DNA from: Cymbomonas tetramitiformis | Lineage: Eukaryota > Chlorophyta > Pyramimonadophyceae > Pyramimonadales > Pyramimonadaceae | Reading direction: 5' to 3' | Assembly: GCA_001247695.2 (NCBI GenBank) | Contig: LGRX02034412.1 | Span: forward strand, 37,418-101,417 | DNA: 64,000 bases | In this document: positions 44,163 to 54,986 of the stretch, in pieces | How the letters are laid out: each line of letters begins with the position of its first letter | Position numbering within the stretch: the first letter of the stretch is position 1 | Made by a program: the position numbers and the translations under genes | The notes under the pieces: model-generated | Told to the model about the DNA's origin: nothing | The model's input: only the letters and a program-made list of their open reading frames with translations | The model's database searches: none

Positions 44163-44176
44163 GGTTATGGGCCCAC
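44163..44176 (+). promoter_or_regulatory. Half-tRNA primer-binding site, copia B
   Basis: GGTTATGGGCCCAC directly follows the 5' LTR. It is the exact complement of GTGGGCCCATAACC, the anticodon stem-loop of plant-type initiator tRNA-Met. Drosophila copia is known to prime from the same tRNA region rather than its 3' CCA end, so this element probably uses a cut half-tRNA. Confidence 0.8.
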
Positions 44177-44245
44177 TTACGTTGTAAGTGAGGATCCATT
44201 TTTGTTTATCACGCAAATTTTCCGCTGCGCGTAAGAGAATTCACT

Positions 44246-47200
44246 ATGGTCAAAGGGAAGAGCTACAGCCAAGCTGCGACACCGCCACCTTCTGGTAGCG
44301 CGCCAGAATATGAAGTGTCCTATTCTGGCGAGTCGTCTTCGCGAGATGTTATGCTGAGTAACCAGCAGGAGGATATCTCGGCGCTTAAGGATATGGTGAA
44401 AGGTTTGAGTGCTCAGCTCTTCGACCTGCGCAACCTTCATCAGCCAGGCCTCAACGCCGCTCCTGTCCCTGAGGACAAGCATCTACCTTTGTCGCCCGCT
44501 GGTGGGCAACGTCCTTTACCTAGTCTTTCTTATATGACTAAGGGGCTTTCCGCGGACTCGCACTTTTCTGGTAAATCTGACCAGGAAGGAACTTGGGACG
44601 AGTTTTGTTCGAGAATTAAGCCTTCTTTACGCCATCCTTCTCTAGCACTGCTGCTTTCGGCGTCTACTCCGCTCCAAGAGGTGAGGGAGGATAAACATTA
44701 TCTTGAGGAAGCAAATGAACTGTTTTATGACTTCCTCTGCCGTGTTACCACGGGTACTGCGAACGCTGTTGTTCGCAGCTACGAAGAACATTCTGACGGT
44801 CACGGAGCTTGGCGGGAACTGGCCCAATTGCGACACAACACCAGCGCTGTCTACTTCATCACTCAGGTGGACAGGCTGCTGTCGCTACCGAATCAACTCT
44901 CGAGACTTGCCCCTCCTCTCTCCACGTTTTTGGAGTCGAAGGAGACACTTCGTCGTATACGCGAATACTCCGCGAATACGCGCGTTACTCCTTCTGGCAA
45001 GCCTCTGTGTATGGAGACGGTTGAGACCATCTTTTCTGCCATGGCTATTGTACGACTGCACCCAGACTATATGCTCCTCAAGTCCAAATTCATGTCTGAG
45101 GCCATGCCGACCGCGAGTGTGCTGTCGGCCCAAGTAGCATCTCACTACGACACCATACTCGCCCCGCGCGCTGGTATAGCGCAAACTGCCCACGCACTGC
45201 ATACTCAATCTGAGACTGCTGGTGCTATCGTTGACGACAGGCGTAAGCAGGAGGAGGGAAAGCGAAAGCTGCTGGCTGTCAAGGTACCGTGCCCTGTGTG
45301 TCACAGACGCGGGCACTCTGCTAAGGACTGTTTCATCAAGAACGTCGAGAAGAGGGAGGCTTTCCTCAAGAAGGCTACGGCGACCGCCAAGGCGGCGGTT
45401 CTCAAGAGGGTGGCTGACTACGAGAAGAATGGTAGCTTACCGAAGCCTGGTGAACATCTTGGCGCTGCAGCTGGGAAATCTGAGCTTTATCCTGGACTGG
45501 AAGAGGCTGGTGAGGTCCTTTTTGCCATTCGGGAGGCGAGTACATCTGACTTGCACCCTGGTCTGGACGAGACTGGTGAAGATATATATGCCAGTCACTA
45601 TGGTTCTGGGCTATTGGAATCTGGTTGTGATAGCATCTCTGGCTCGCTGACCTCTTGTCCGACCTTGGGCCAGTTGTCAACGTACCAGGAGTTCTCGTTG
45701 TGTGAATTTCTGGAAGCTGAACACTCTGCCCTCGGCTCAGACTCAGGTGAGAGTGTTATATCCCACACTGCTGGCGAGGCGGAGAAGCACTCTGATAGTC
45801 TCAGCATCTCTGGGTCACTGCCTTCCAGTTCGACCCTGTGCGAGCATTGGACATGTGGTCGAGGCTCTGTACCTGTGGAGTCCCAGCCACATGGGTTCCC
45901 AGTGTTCAATTACTACTCTGTGCTGGCGGACGTGGGCGACCCTGAGCTCGTTGTGTCCCACGCCACTGGTGGAGACACCGAGGGCAATGAGGGCACTGTG
46001 AGTGCACCTTGTGTGGAATTGTCTTCAGTGGGGTGCCCTCCTCGCAGGACCAGGAAGAAGCACCACTGCTACGTCCCCAGCAAGCATTCTCACAGCGCCA
46101 AGGTTGTGCCTGTTTATGACTCGTGGGTCTACGTTGATGTCCTTACTGCCTTCTTCCCTGACAAGGCTCGTCTGAAGAGGACACAGGCCCAGTGGGATTG
46201 TGGACGTGATCAACACCTGGGTGGCATTTTTCAGATATCCCCCAGGCAATTGTGGTTCAAGCCTGAATTGCAGCAGTGGCACTCTATCATGATGGCTGGG
46301 ACTGTGGAGATATTCCTTCGTGCTTGTGACATACTTGACAGGGGCACTACCCTTCCTCGTGGTGTTGAATGTACTGTCAGTCCCGGGGTGATCCTCTACC
46401 AGCGCAATCTCATCAAGCAGCTTACAGATGACATGGATATATTGCTGAAGCTGGAGTCCGTGATGGTGCGCACCTCGCTTGCAGACCTGCACAGCTGGGC
46501 CTCTGAGCTCGGGAAGGCCACTAGAGCCTTGATACGGGTGGTGCAGCACTATGCAGGCATGCTGTCCCTCGATGAGGGGTGGGGTATCGATGAGTGCTCG
46601 GACTATGACTCGGATGGTGATGATCCCCTGCCAGACTTGGAAGATGCCTCTGACTCTGACGAGGAGGAGGAGGAGCCAGTGACAGGTGATTCTGGCTCTG
46701 CTGATGTGGTGGGTTCCCCTAATTATGATCGGCTTCTTGCAGACCGGGATTCCTGGTCTTATCATCCGATGGGGGACAACTGTATGCCTGGTGCTCTCTC
46801 CGTCTCTGAGCTACCTGGCAGTGACTCTGATATCGAGGTTTCTGACCTCGCTTCAGGTTCGGGCTCTGCCTCAGATTGTGGTGATTCTCTGCCGGATCTG
46901 GAGGATGCCTCTGACTCTGACGAGGAGGAGGAGGGCATGTATCATGGACACTCTGACGAGGAGGAAGAGTACATGAGCCTTGGGCAGCCCGTTGAAGGAG
47001 TGGGTTACAGCCCCTCTGATGATTGGGCCTCTGGACTACTTTCTCAGCCTTGCAGGGTTCCCCTCTGCACTGTGGGTCTGCTCCCCAGTGACTATTATGA
47101 GGACAACTGTGGGGACTGCTGTGATGGTGCCTGTGGTGGCCTCGTCGAGGAGGTGGATTTCCACTATGCTTCGGGTGATGGGTGTACTCGGGTGCCTTGT

Positions 47201-47686
47201 GATGCTTGGGCATCTGGTGTGGCTGGTGCCTCTGATACTGGCCATGCTCAGGTGGCATGTGGTGTGCGTGCTGGTGACGGTCGCACTCAGTCTGCTGGGG
47301 ACAAGAGTGCTGTTATTGACAGTGGTGCCACCAAGCACATTTTCAACTCTGTCCGGATGTTCAATGCGGACTATGACACTACAGTCTGTGAGACTTTCAG
47401 TGTGGTGCAGAGTCAGTCTGTGGACTCCTCTGGCAGTGGCTCAGTCACCTTTGCCAAGAGGGATGTGGAGTCTGGACGTATGGTTGGGCTGCAGTTCATG
47501 GACACGCACTGCATACCTGGGCAGCCCTTCAACCTCTTATCTGTGGTGGCCCTGGAGGATGCGGGTTTCCGTGTGGACTTTGGGGCTAGAACTTTATCCA
47601 AAGGGGGGCTGTGTTTTCCTTTGCCAGAGTTGGCAACCAGTATATTATGCATGAAGACACATATAGCACTCTGGATACACATCTAG
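44246..47686 (+). CDS. Gag-protease polyprotein of copia B
   Basis: ATG at 44246 opens 1,146 codons. Residues about 110-330 form a copia-type Gag (GTWDEFCSRIKPSL, AWRELAQLRHN). The zinc knuckle is CPVCHRRGHSAKDC near residue 350. A long acidic, Ser-rich spacer (about 400-1010) contains two similar copies of LPDLEDASDSDEEEEE-type sequence. The retropepsin follows: SAVIDSGATKHIF with the DSG active site, later PFNLLSVVALEDAGF. A frameshift near 47620 ends the frame early at 47686. The intact continuation is in another frame. Confidence 0.9.
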   Translation: MVKGKSYSQAATPPPSGSAPEYEVSYSGESSSRDVMLSNQQEDISALKDMVKGLSAQLFDLRNLHQPGLNAAPVPEDKHLPLSPAGGQRPLPSLSYMTKGLSADSHFSGKSDQEGTWDEFCSRIKPSLRHPSLALLLSASTPLQEVREDKHYLEEANELFYDFLCRVTTGTANAVVRSYEEHSDGHGAWRELAQLRHNTSAVYFITQVDRLLSLPNQLSRLAPPLSTFLESKETLRRIREYSANTRVTPSGKPLCMETVETIFSAMAIVRLHPDYMLLKSKFMSEAMPTASVLSAQVASHYDTILAPRAGIAQTAHALHTQSETAGAIVDDRRKQEEGKRKLLAVKVPCPVCHRRGHSAKDCFIKNVEKREAFLKKATATAKAAVLKRVADYEKNGSLPKPGEHLGAAAGKSELYPGLEEAGEVLFAIREASTSDLHPGLDETGEDIYASHYGSGLLESGCDSISGSLTSCPTLGQLSTYQEFSLCEFLEAEHSALGSDSGESVISHTAGEAEKHSDSLSISGSLPSSSTLCEHWTCGRGSVPVESQPHGFPVFNYYSVLADVGDPELVVSHATGGDTEGNEGTVSAPCVELSSVGCPPRRTRKKHHCYVPSKHSHSAKVVPVYDSWVYVDVLTAFFPDKARLKRTQAQWDCGRDQHLGGIFQISPRQLWFKPELQQWHSIMMAGTVEIFLRACDILDRGTTLPRGVECTVSPGVILYQRNLIKQLTDDMDILLKLESVMVRTSLADLHSWASELGKATRALIRVVQHYAGMLSLDEGWGIDECSDYDSDGDDPLPDLEDASDSDEEEEEPVTGDSGSADVVGSPNYDRLLADRDSWSYHPMGDNCMPGALSVSELPGSDSDIEVSDLASGSGSASDCGDSLPDLEDASDSDEEEEGMYHGHSDEEEEYMSLGQPVEGVGYSPSDDWASGLLSQPCRVPLCTVGLLPSDYYEDNCGDCCDGACGGLVEEVDFHYASGDGCTRVPCDAWASGVAGASDTGHAQVACGVRAGDGRTQSAGDKSAVIDSGATKHIFNSVRMFNADYDTTVCETFSVVQSQSVDSSGSGSVTFAKRDVESGRMVGLQFMDTHCIPGQPFNLLSVVALEDAGFRVDFGARTLSKGGLCFPLPELATSILCMKTHIALWIHI

Positions 47687-48268
47687 CCTGTGCTGTGACA
47701 CATACTGACGATCAACGAGACCGTTCTGACTGGAAATTTGAGGACACCAAGCCTCACTTCACTACTCATGGTCCTTTTCTCCTGGAACTATTTTCCTCTG
47801 ATGACAACCACATCCTGGAGCACCACTATACCATCACTGACTCATGCTTTGATAAGGATTGGGCTGGCAAGCAATGCTATGGGAACCCGCCATTTGACCA
47901 CGACATCATTCTACAGTGTCTCCAGAAGGCCCTCGCTGACTTCGCCAGAGACCCCTCCAACACCAAGTTCATGTTCATATTGCCTAAATGGGTTACGGCG
48001 AGCTGGTGAAGTCTGGTCTCTCAGTTTGACATCATTCATGAATACCCTGTTGGTGCTAAGATCTTTTCTGCACCAAGGGAGTCATGCTATAACGTAGCCA
48101 ACCTGGAACCCTGTGGAGAAGATCGTGTGTGGATCAAGGACACAGAGGCGCTATACACTGGAACTGATGACAACACCGCTGACATCATGACCAAGCCCCT
48201 GGCACTCCCTATATTTCGTGTACACCGAGAGCGACTGGGTATCATGAACCTGCCTCGTGGAGACCAAT
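47611..48268 (+). pseudogene. NPPF domain joined to RNase H tail, copia B
   Basis: In the frame after the shift, FARVGNQYIMHEDTY leads into an NPPF domain: DSCFDKDWAGKQCYGNPPFD (NPPF at 47884-47895), then FMFILPKWVTASW. A TGA at 48007 follows, in a place where the frame otherwise continues sensibly (SLVSQFDIIHEYPVGAKIF). It may be a TGG to TGA change. By about 48130 the same frame has become the copia RNase H end (DNTADIMTKPLALPIFRVHR). Integrase, RT and most of RNase H are therefore deleted with the frame kept. Confidence 0.85.
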
Positions 48269-48514
48269 GAAGACTGAAGTGATACTGATACTGGGCTATA
48301 AGCTCACAAGTGGCCCACGAGTGGGCAGCTTCCTTGGAGGACCCGAGTATCATTCCTGTGACATGAAGAACTGGAGTCTGAAGACTGAAGGGGCACCATC
48401 CTAAAGACTGGAGCTGGAGGGGCACCATCCCAAGAACTGGGCATTGCTGACTGAAGGGGCACCATTCCCAAGAACTGGCAGTAGGACAACTAGACAGTCA
48501 CCCTTTAGAAGGGG
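48269..48514 (+). other. Copia B 3' region
   Basis: Three copies of a ~35-bp unit (GGGGCACCATCC then AAGAACTGG) lie at about 48390-48480. A purine-rich AGAAGGGG abuts the 3' LTR at 48515. Confidence 0.75.
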
Positions 48515-48925
48515 TGTTGGAATCTGCAGTGTCTGCTGATCAGTTTGATGTAAAGCATGACTGTCTAGGCCCTGTACAGCACTCAGGATGATCAAACCCT
48601 GAAGAAACCCTGAAGAAACCCTATGAAACCCTTAGATCTAGATCTAGATCTGCTGAACTAATCGTGGCCGTTGGATCACATGATGACCATCGGCAAGACA
48701 CAGTGTGTAATAGTTCACGGCCCATCGCAGACGTGTCACTGCAGTCGTTATGAACTTGGCAGTGGCACGTCATAACTAACTAAATAGCGAACTTTCACTT
48801 AGACTGGCCAATCAGTAATGATTGAGCGACAATATTCGTGGCGTTTCGAGCTGCGAACTGGTATATCTTTTGATAATGAAAGTTAGCGCTTGCTTTTGCA
48901 AATTACCCGACTCTTAATTCTAAAA
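48515..48925 (+). repeat. 3' LTR of copia B
   Basis: 411 bp, paired with 43752-44162, followed by the CTTCT duplication and then the minisatellite. Confidence 0.93.
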
Positions 48926-49433
48926 CTTCTCGCATGGGGAGGCGCCAGCGGACCTGTGGAGCATTCAGCCCTGGCGCTTCTCGCATGGGGAGGCGCCAGC
49001 GGACCTGTGGAGCATTCAGCCCAGGCGCTTCTCGCATGGGGAGGCGCCAGCGGACCTGTGGAGCATTCAGCCCTGGCGCTTCTCGCATGGGGAGGCGCCA
49101 GCGGACCTGTGGAGCATTCAGCCCTGGCGCTTCTCGCATGGGGAGGCGCCAGCGGACCTGTGGAGCATTCAGCCCTGGCGCTTCTCGCATGGGGAGGCGC
49201 CAGCGGACCTGTGGAGCATTCAGCCCTGGCGCTTCTCGCATGGGGAGGCGCCAGCGGACCTGTGGAGCATTCAGCCCTGGCGCGCATGGGGAGGCGCCAG
49301 CGACCTGTGGAGCACATGACCTGTGGCATTCAGCCCTGGCGCTTCTCGCATGGGGAGGCGCAGCGGACCTGTGGAGCATTCAGCCCTGGCGCTTCTCGCA
49401 TGGGGAGGCGCCAGCGGACCTGTGGAGCATGGG
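48926..49433. repeat. 51-bp minisatellite, right part
   Basis: About ten units follow, continuing the array at 43474-43751. Units between 49283 and 49370 are degenerate, with deletions. The array ends just beyond the 3' end of the GNAT gene. The unit is 17 codons long, so frames stay open through it. Confidence 0.95.
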
Positions 49434-49447
49434 GATGCGGAGAGGGC

Positions 49448-52053
49448 TCACCTCGGCCGTTTGTGCTTCGCGGCGTCTTCTGCCGTTTCTTCCTTCTCAA
49501 ACACAAAGCCGAGGTGGCTGTACAGGCGCTCAGCAGCTTTGTTCTCCACCTCCACGTGGATGTACAGCTCTCGCACGCCCCGCTCTGTGGCCTGCATCTT
49601 GGCCTGCGCGCTCCGCTCCACATCCAAGCTCAGCACTCCAGCGCAGGAACCAAGGCAACCCTGGCATCTCTCGCCCACCGCAGGCCACACACTGCAGGCA
49701 TTGATCTGGCACCGCATCACCGTGCGACGGCGCTCCAGGCACAGGCGCGACGGCTTGGACAGTTGGTGGGTTACTTGTAAGACTCCTAGTAACCGAAAGA
49801 GGTGAGTAGATGGAAGGCGGTGTCCAATGGTGGAAGGGGGACAAGTTGAGGCAGCTGTGAGACTAGAAAGCTCCATAAGAAGGCTATGGGAACTCTACCT
49901 TGGTAAGGAGGGCGCTGGCAACCCCCTGCCGGCGAACTTCGGGCATAACACACAGGTTGAAGACGTATCTGCCAAAGAACACCCACCGCTTTACATGCAT
50001 GGAGCTATGCCTCCCCCTCAGCCCGCTCCCCTGCATGGAGCGATGCCTCCCCCTCAGCCAGCACCCCTGCATGGAGCTATGCCTCCCCCTCAGCCCGCTC
50101 CTCTGCATGGAGCTATGCCTCCCCCTCAGCCAGCACCCCTGCATTGAGCTATGCCTCCCCCTCAGCCCGCACCCTCAACTCTAAAGTGGAGCGTGTAGGG
50201 ACCGCGGCCCGCACCATGCAAGGTCCTTCGTGGGGAAGCTGGGCAACCGGCAGCCGGCAGCCGGTAGCCGGCCAGCACCGTGCAAGGTCCTTCGTGGGGA
50301 AGCCGGGCTGCACACGCGACGGAGCAACAGCATCACTGCAAAGAGGGAGGAGAGGGGGCCACCGCGGCAAGCAGGTGACACGTGCGCGCAGAAGATAGGG
50401 GGAAAGAAGTCGAAGCAGAGGGTGGGAGGGCGGCTCACGCGCGCTCGCAGTCACGATGTGAGCTTGGCCACTGGATCGCCCTTGGGTCAAACCGCCTGCC
50501 AGGGCCGGCTGTCACTGCAGGCCCTCGCATCCTGCAGCTCCGCCCCTTCCTCCGTCACCTGCAGAAGCAGACTTCAGCCCACTCCGAGGGAAATGATGAG
50601 GAGTGAGAGCCAAAGGTGGGGGCGTTGGCTGACTGGTTCATGCCGGGGCACCGGCTTAGAGGCAAGGAAGTCGAGGCCAGGAAGCAGGGGCCGAGACAGG
50701 GAAGGAGGGGCGCCGAGCACGCCTGCTGTAGTTGTATCGGGCAGCCAGGTCTCGCGGGTCTACAACCTCAGGATTGCTGAGGAGAACCGGGTGATTCCCC
50801 ACCAGCTGCTCGCCGGGAAGTCTGCTCGACACAGGCCGAGGCACAGCACAGGCGGAGGTGAGAAAGCGTTTATTGAAGCACGGGCGGAAGCGAGAAATAG
50901 ACGCCACCAGGGCGCCACCAACAGACGAAAAGAGATCGTTTGTGTGAAAACGCGCCAGCCGTATGACAAGACACGAAAAAAGGCAGCTGCGAGCGGCTCC
51001 TACTCGAGAGGAGAGCAGCTACGGGCGGATCACTCCCTAGATAAGGGCAGCTTAGAGTGGCCCTTGACGCGTCTGCGTAGTGCTACTTCAGCCGCTCTTG
51101 AGCATGAGGTGTTCTTAGCAAGCTTCTCTCTACGACACAGCTCTCAGATTTTCTCGTGCAGGGTTCCCAGGGGCTCAGCATTTAATACCTCGGTCCAATA
51201 TGAACATCCAAAGTTCCCACGGCGTACCGCTCGCCTGCGCAAGGCACCGCCTCCACGCGCCCACGCAGTCACGTCGAGTTCAGTGCGCGCACCTTGAAGG
51301 TCAGCGCACCCCGCCATTCCAGGGGTCGGTGAGAGAGGATGACATGCAACGCCGCGACTGCGCGCAGATCGGAAGAGATTGATTTCGGACGTAGGAGTGA
51401 CATTCGGACCTGACATTCGGCACTCCTTTAGCCATTCCACGTTCCCCACCTGTAGGGTTGCTGTGACCTCCTGGACGGGCGCCGTTGCCATGAGGCAAAT
51501 CACCTGAAGTGCAAGCACGAACGTGACCTATCACACAGCCATTCAAGCCTCGATACAGCGCCTCTATCGAAGGCGCAGTTTTGCAGGGCACTCCTATAAT
51601 CGGACTTCCCTCAATGAAAATGATAGCAAGCTTTGCTGCACTTACATTCATTCCAAGATCCGCCTGCCTCAACGCTCGACTTTCTTCACTCCTCCGTTTC
51701 TGATCAAACCAGCGCGCGTGAGCTTTATCCGCGCAGTCGCCAAGGAGGAACACGTCTTCTCCTTGAACGGGCGGTGTGTAGAACGACTGAACTCTGAGCG
51801 CGGCGCAGGCACACGCCATCTCCTTGTCGGTATCCAGCGCTCTTGCAATCTGGAGACCATCAAGGGCGTCTATGACAGGAATCCCACGTATTCTTCCCAA
51901 CATTGGCAGCTTCGTACTTTTGCATCGACGGCTAGGCGGGTGGAGCCTCCTCCTCGAGACAGAAAAGCTGGGCGCGGCGGAGCCCGAAGGCCGCCACGCC
52001 ACGGAGCCCCCAAAAGAGCGAGCTGTATATTTGGACTGCATTGGCGTTTTCAA
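49448..52053 (-). CDS. GNAT-family N-acetyltransferase, plastid-type, spliced
   Basis: Exon 1 (52053-51646) encodes a Ser/Arg-rich, transit-peptide-like N terminus. It then has ACAALRVQSFYTPP and RALRQADLGMN, ending at a perfect GTAAGT donor. Exon 2 (51503-51450) is VICLMATAPVQEVTATLQ. A further exon near 50760-50830 may encode LPGEQLVGNHP, but its borders could not be fixed. A late exon (49969-49899) has YVFNLCVMPEVRRQGVASAL, the acetyl-CoA-binding motif A (R-R-Q-G-V-A). The last exon (49603-49448) has ELYIHVEVENKAAERLYSHL, motif B, and ends KHKRPR. The last junction AAG/GTAGAG to GCGCAG/GCC keeps frame. The layout resembles plastid GNAT proteins of plants and algae. The substrate is unknown. 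Confidence 0.75.
49996..50166. repeat. 36-bp tandem repeat in GNAT intron
   Basis: Nearly five copies of CATGGAGCTATGCCTCCCCC then TCAGCCCGCTCCCCTG. It lies upstream (in gene sense) of the motif A exon, within an intron. Confidence 0.9.
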
Positions 52054-52759
52054 TAGAACCGTGCTCAGCGATTTTATATGAGCATATCCTTATTTTTGCT
52101 ATTTCTGGCCTTCAAATTACTTTTCGAGTGAAAAAAACATGTTAATTTCAACGCGCTGCGCCCCACGACGACTCTCACTAAGGTATCTATACACAGAAGA
52201 AGGGGAAAACCAAGGGCACACGCGTGGACGAAAGCGGACTCGCAGTTCCAAGAATAAAGTGTGCGGGACAAAACTGAGAACTGCAGGTCCTCACACTCGT
52301 CCCGACTCCAGACTCCTGGCGTGGGCTCGGGAATCAGTCGATCTGAGTATCACTTTCTCTTTGGAAATTCTTTTGAGGTTGCAGGTATCCGCAGTACATT
52401 CCGCACCAAGATGATCGATTTGTGATAGATGAGTTGCAACTTTCAGTAAAAGAATTTCTAGTTATCACGTGTTACTGGAGTAAATTTGGACCATATTGTG
52501 AATTATCGCGAAGCTCTGTCTGACAAGTGTGGCACATTGGGCGTCAGATATTAGTTGAGCAGATTATGCGGTCTGGATGTTTTGGAAAAAGGAATGGTGC
52601 TCTTTTGTGATTCCGATTCACCTTCACGTTTTCTGACTCAGCTCTTTGCTGAGCTGTATTTATAGCTATCCCCAGCTACCACCTACCGAGCTCCCACCTA
52701 CCAGACGGAGACGTGATCTGATGCCCTCCCCGCCCGAATGAATAGGGTGTAATTACGGG
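52054..52759. other. Intergenic between GNAT gene and copia A
   Basis: This is the presumed promoter side of the GNAT gene. Nothing else is recognised. An AGCTGTATTTATAGCTA word near 52655 is palindrome-like. Confidence 0.4.
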
Positions 52760-53178
52760 TCCCGGGGAGACCGATTTCCCCCCCACTATAAGGTGGCGGG
52801 TCTGTCTCCTGCAGTCCCCCCTCGGAGAGCCGTGTCACATGCATTTGTCTCTGTCACTCGGACAACCGTTGCACAAGCATAAAACACCTAAGTATTTTAT
52901 GTTATTATTCATCTTACTTTAGTTGTTGACCTTGCCGCGTTTGACGAGGCCGAAGAATTTGAGCAACACTCAATAAGGTCACGGGGGACTAGATATCCAG
53001 TATTGCCCCTTGTATGACATTCCTCGACGCATGTGACAGATGACTGCATTATTCGGCTCGAGACCGCGAGTCACAGCGACAGAGACCGCGAGTCACAGCG
53101 ATAGTGACCGCGAGTCACAGCGACAGTGACCGCGAGCCACGTGTTAGAGTACTCGAGCATTACCGTAGCCGTACTCGT

Positions 53179-53429
53179 TCACGGGGAAGCCGATTTCCCC
53201 CCCACTGTATGGGGGCCTGCTTCTCCTTGCGTCACCCCTCATTGTGTGTGGCATGTGTCACCCGTGACCGTGTCCCCGTCACGTTAGCCTTCTCTATTTA
53301 GACAGTCCGTATGTCTGTCTCTCCCGTTTATGCTATCACATTCCGAGCACCCGTCATTGTGTGTTTTCTGACTGCTTTGTATATATATATACACCTTATA
53401 TATATACACCGATATCACCGTTTCTATCA
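53179..53429 (+). repeat. 5' LTR of element C
   Basis: 251 bp. Contains CCCCCCACTGTATGGGGG, a hairpin-like core in the position of the TATA box in the related LTRs, and a TA-rich run (TATATATATATACACC) two bases longer than in the 3' copy. Confidence 0.88.
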
Positions 53430-54737
53430 GGTTATCGACCCACATCACGCTTGGTGGTGTTCGGTTTGGCTGGACTCGCTTTGGCTTCGCGTCAATTCTA
53501 CAATTCCCTATTACTTCCTTCGGACTTACTTCGGTTTGAGTGCAACTGCCTCATCCCAACTTCCTTGTCCAACTTCGTGTGTTGCCTACCGTCTGTGACT
53601 GGTTTTACGCGATCTCCCTCGGCCAAACTTCCTTATTTACTTCCTTCACTCTGGCCGCCTACTTCCTTCGACGTCCTTCAACGCTCTGGCCAGCAGCGCC
53701 TCTGCTGCCGGAAAACTGACGTACCTTACGGCATTTTTTGACGTGACCACCGTGTTCCTCGTCGAATTTTACCCTAATTTGACCCCTACATCGTCCGATT
53801 CCGTTAATTTTACAAGAAGTTACGTTATCACCATCAACCCAAACGTCCACTCGACTTTCTGACCAGCAGCACCCCTTCTGGCGGGAATACGGGTTACCGT
53901 ACGACGTTTTTTACATTACCCCCGTTTTCCTCGTCAAATTTCACCCCAATTTGACTTCTCCATCGCTTGATTTGGTTAATTTTTCGAGGAGTTACCTTTC
54001 ACCCACGAAACCCTATCGACGCGCCTTCCAGATTTTGCAGCCGCAGAGATCATGGCCTCGCTACGCCAGCGTGCGCGCATGGCCGCAGTTCGGTCTGCAT
54101 TGGACTTGCTTCGACGACAGCATCTTCCCTTTGGCTGTGGTCTGGTGGTGCCTGGTGGTGCTTACACACCAAGCACCAAACTCGAGTCCATCGCGTTCGC
54201 CATCAACAACGAGTGCTTTGACTCCTTCGACTTCGTCCCTCCACTCCCTTCGCCCTCGCCTTGCACCCCACCTGTTCACCATCTAGTGGTGTGTGGTGAT
54301 GTTGCCACGCCCACTTCGCCCCTCACCATCGTTCCTTTCGAGCCATTCCCAATGCGCTCAATCGCGCCCCCTTACCGCATTTTTCACCTTCCACCTCCCC
54401 ACCCCCTTCTCGTCGATGCATTCGCTCTGGTGGTGCCAGGCTACTTTTGGCTTTGGCACCGCACAGGAGTTGGTTGATTCGTCGTCTGGATGCCCCTCGA
54501 CATCTTCGAGAACACCGCCGCCGCCACTTAGTGAATACGCGGCCACATCGCAACCAACATGTTGAGTGAACTAGTCTAGACCTTAGCCGCAATTGTCTTA
54601 CAGAGTGACACCGCATCTTGCCAGCTGTTAGCTGGCTGCAATGGTCCCATGAACTCTGACATTAAGTGACATTGGGTTTAGGTTTTAGGGTTTGCTTGCT
54701 TTGGGATTGCCACTCACACCTTCGGGGTGAGGTGGTG

Positions 54738-54986
54738 TCACGGGGAAGCCGATTTCCCCCCCACTGTATGGGGGCCTGCTTCTCCTTGCGTCACCCCTCA
54801 CTGTGTGTGGCATGTGTCACCCGTGACCGTGTCCCCGTCACGTTAGCCTTCTCTATTTAGACAGTCCGTATGTCAGTTTCTCCAGTTTATGCTATCACAT
54901 TCCGAGCACCCGTCACTGTGTGTTTTATGACTGCTTTGTATATATATACACCTTATATATATACACCGATATCACCGTTTCTATCA
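54738..54986 (+). repeat. 3' LTR of element C
   Basis: 249 bp, a few substitutions from 53179-53429 (for example CTCATT/CTCACT), preceded by GAGGTGGTG and followed by CTCGT. Confidence 0.88.

Larger units (their letters stand above)
43752..48925 (+). mobile_element. Ty1/copia element with NPPF domain, internally deleted (copia B)
   Basis: This 5,174-bp element has 411-bp LTRs and a CTTCT target duplication (43747-43751 and 48926-48930) taken from the 51-bp minisatellite. It encodes Gag, a zinc knuckle, protease and an NPPF domain, then only the last part of RNase H. Integrase and RT are deleted. The LTRs differ at about three positions. The primer site is an exact match to the initiator tRNA anticodon half. 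Confidence 0.93.
53179..54986 (+). mobile_element. Small LTR element C nested in copia A LTR
   Basis: This 1,808-bp element has LTRs of 251 and 249 bp starting TCACGGGG and ending TCTATCA. A CTCGT target duplication is seen at 53174-53178 and 54987-54991. GGTTATCGACCCAC, a two-mismatch version of the half-tRNA primer site, follows the 5' LTR; GAGGTGGTG precedes the 3' LTR. The 1.3-kb interior has short frames (for example 54052-54477) with no recognised domain, so it is non-autonomous. Confidence 0.88.

Noticed and set aside
48890..49780. A ~300-codon frame of WGGASGPVEHSALALLA repeats
   Set aside because: It arises from the 51-bp minisatellite, which is a multiple of three and open in several frames.
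50230..51297. 355-codon plus-strand frame opposite the GNAT gene
   Set aside because: No recognised domain; it lies antisense to GNAT introns and has low-complexity Arg/Ser composition.
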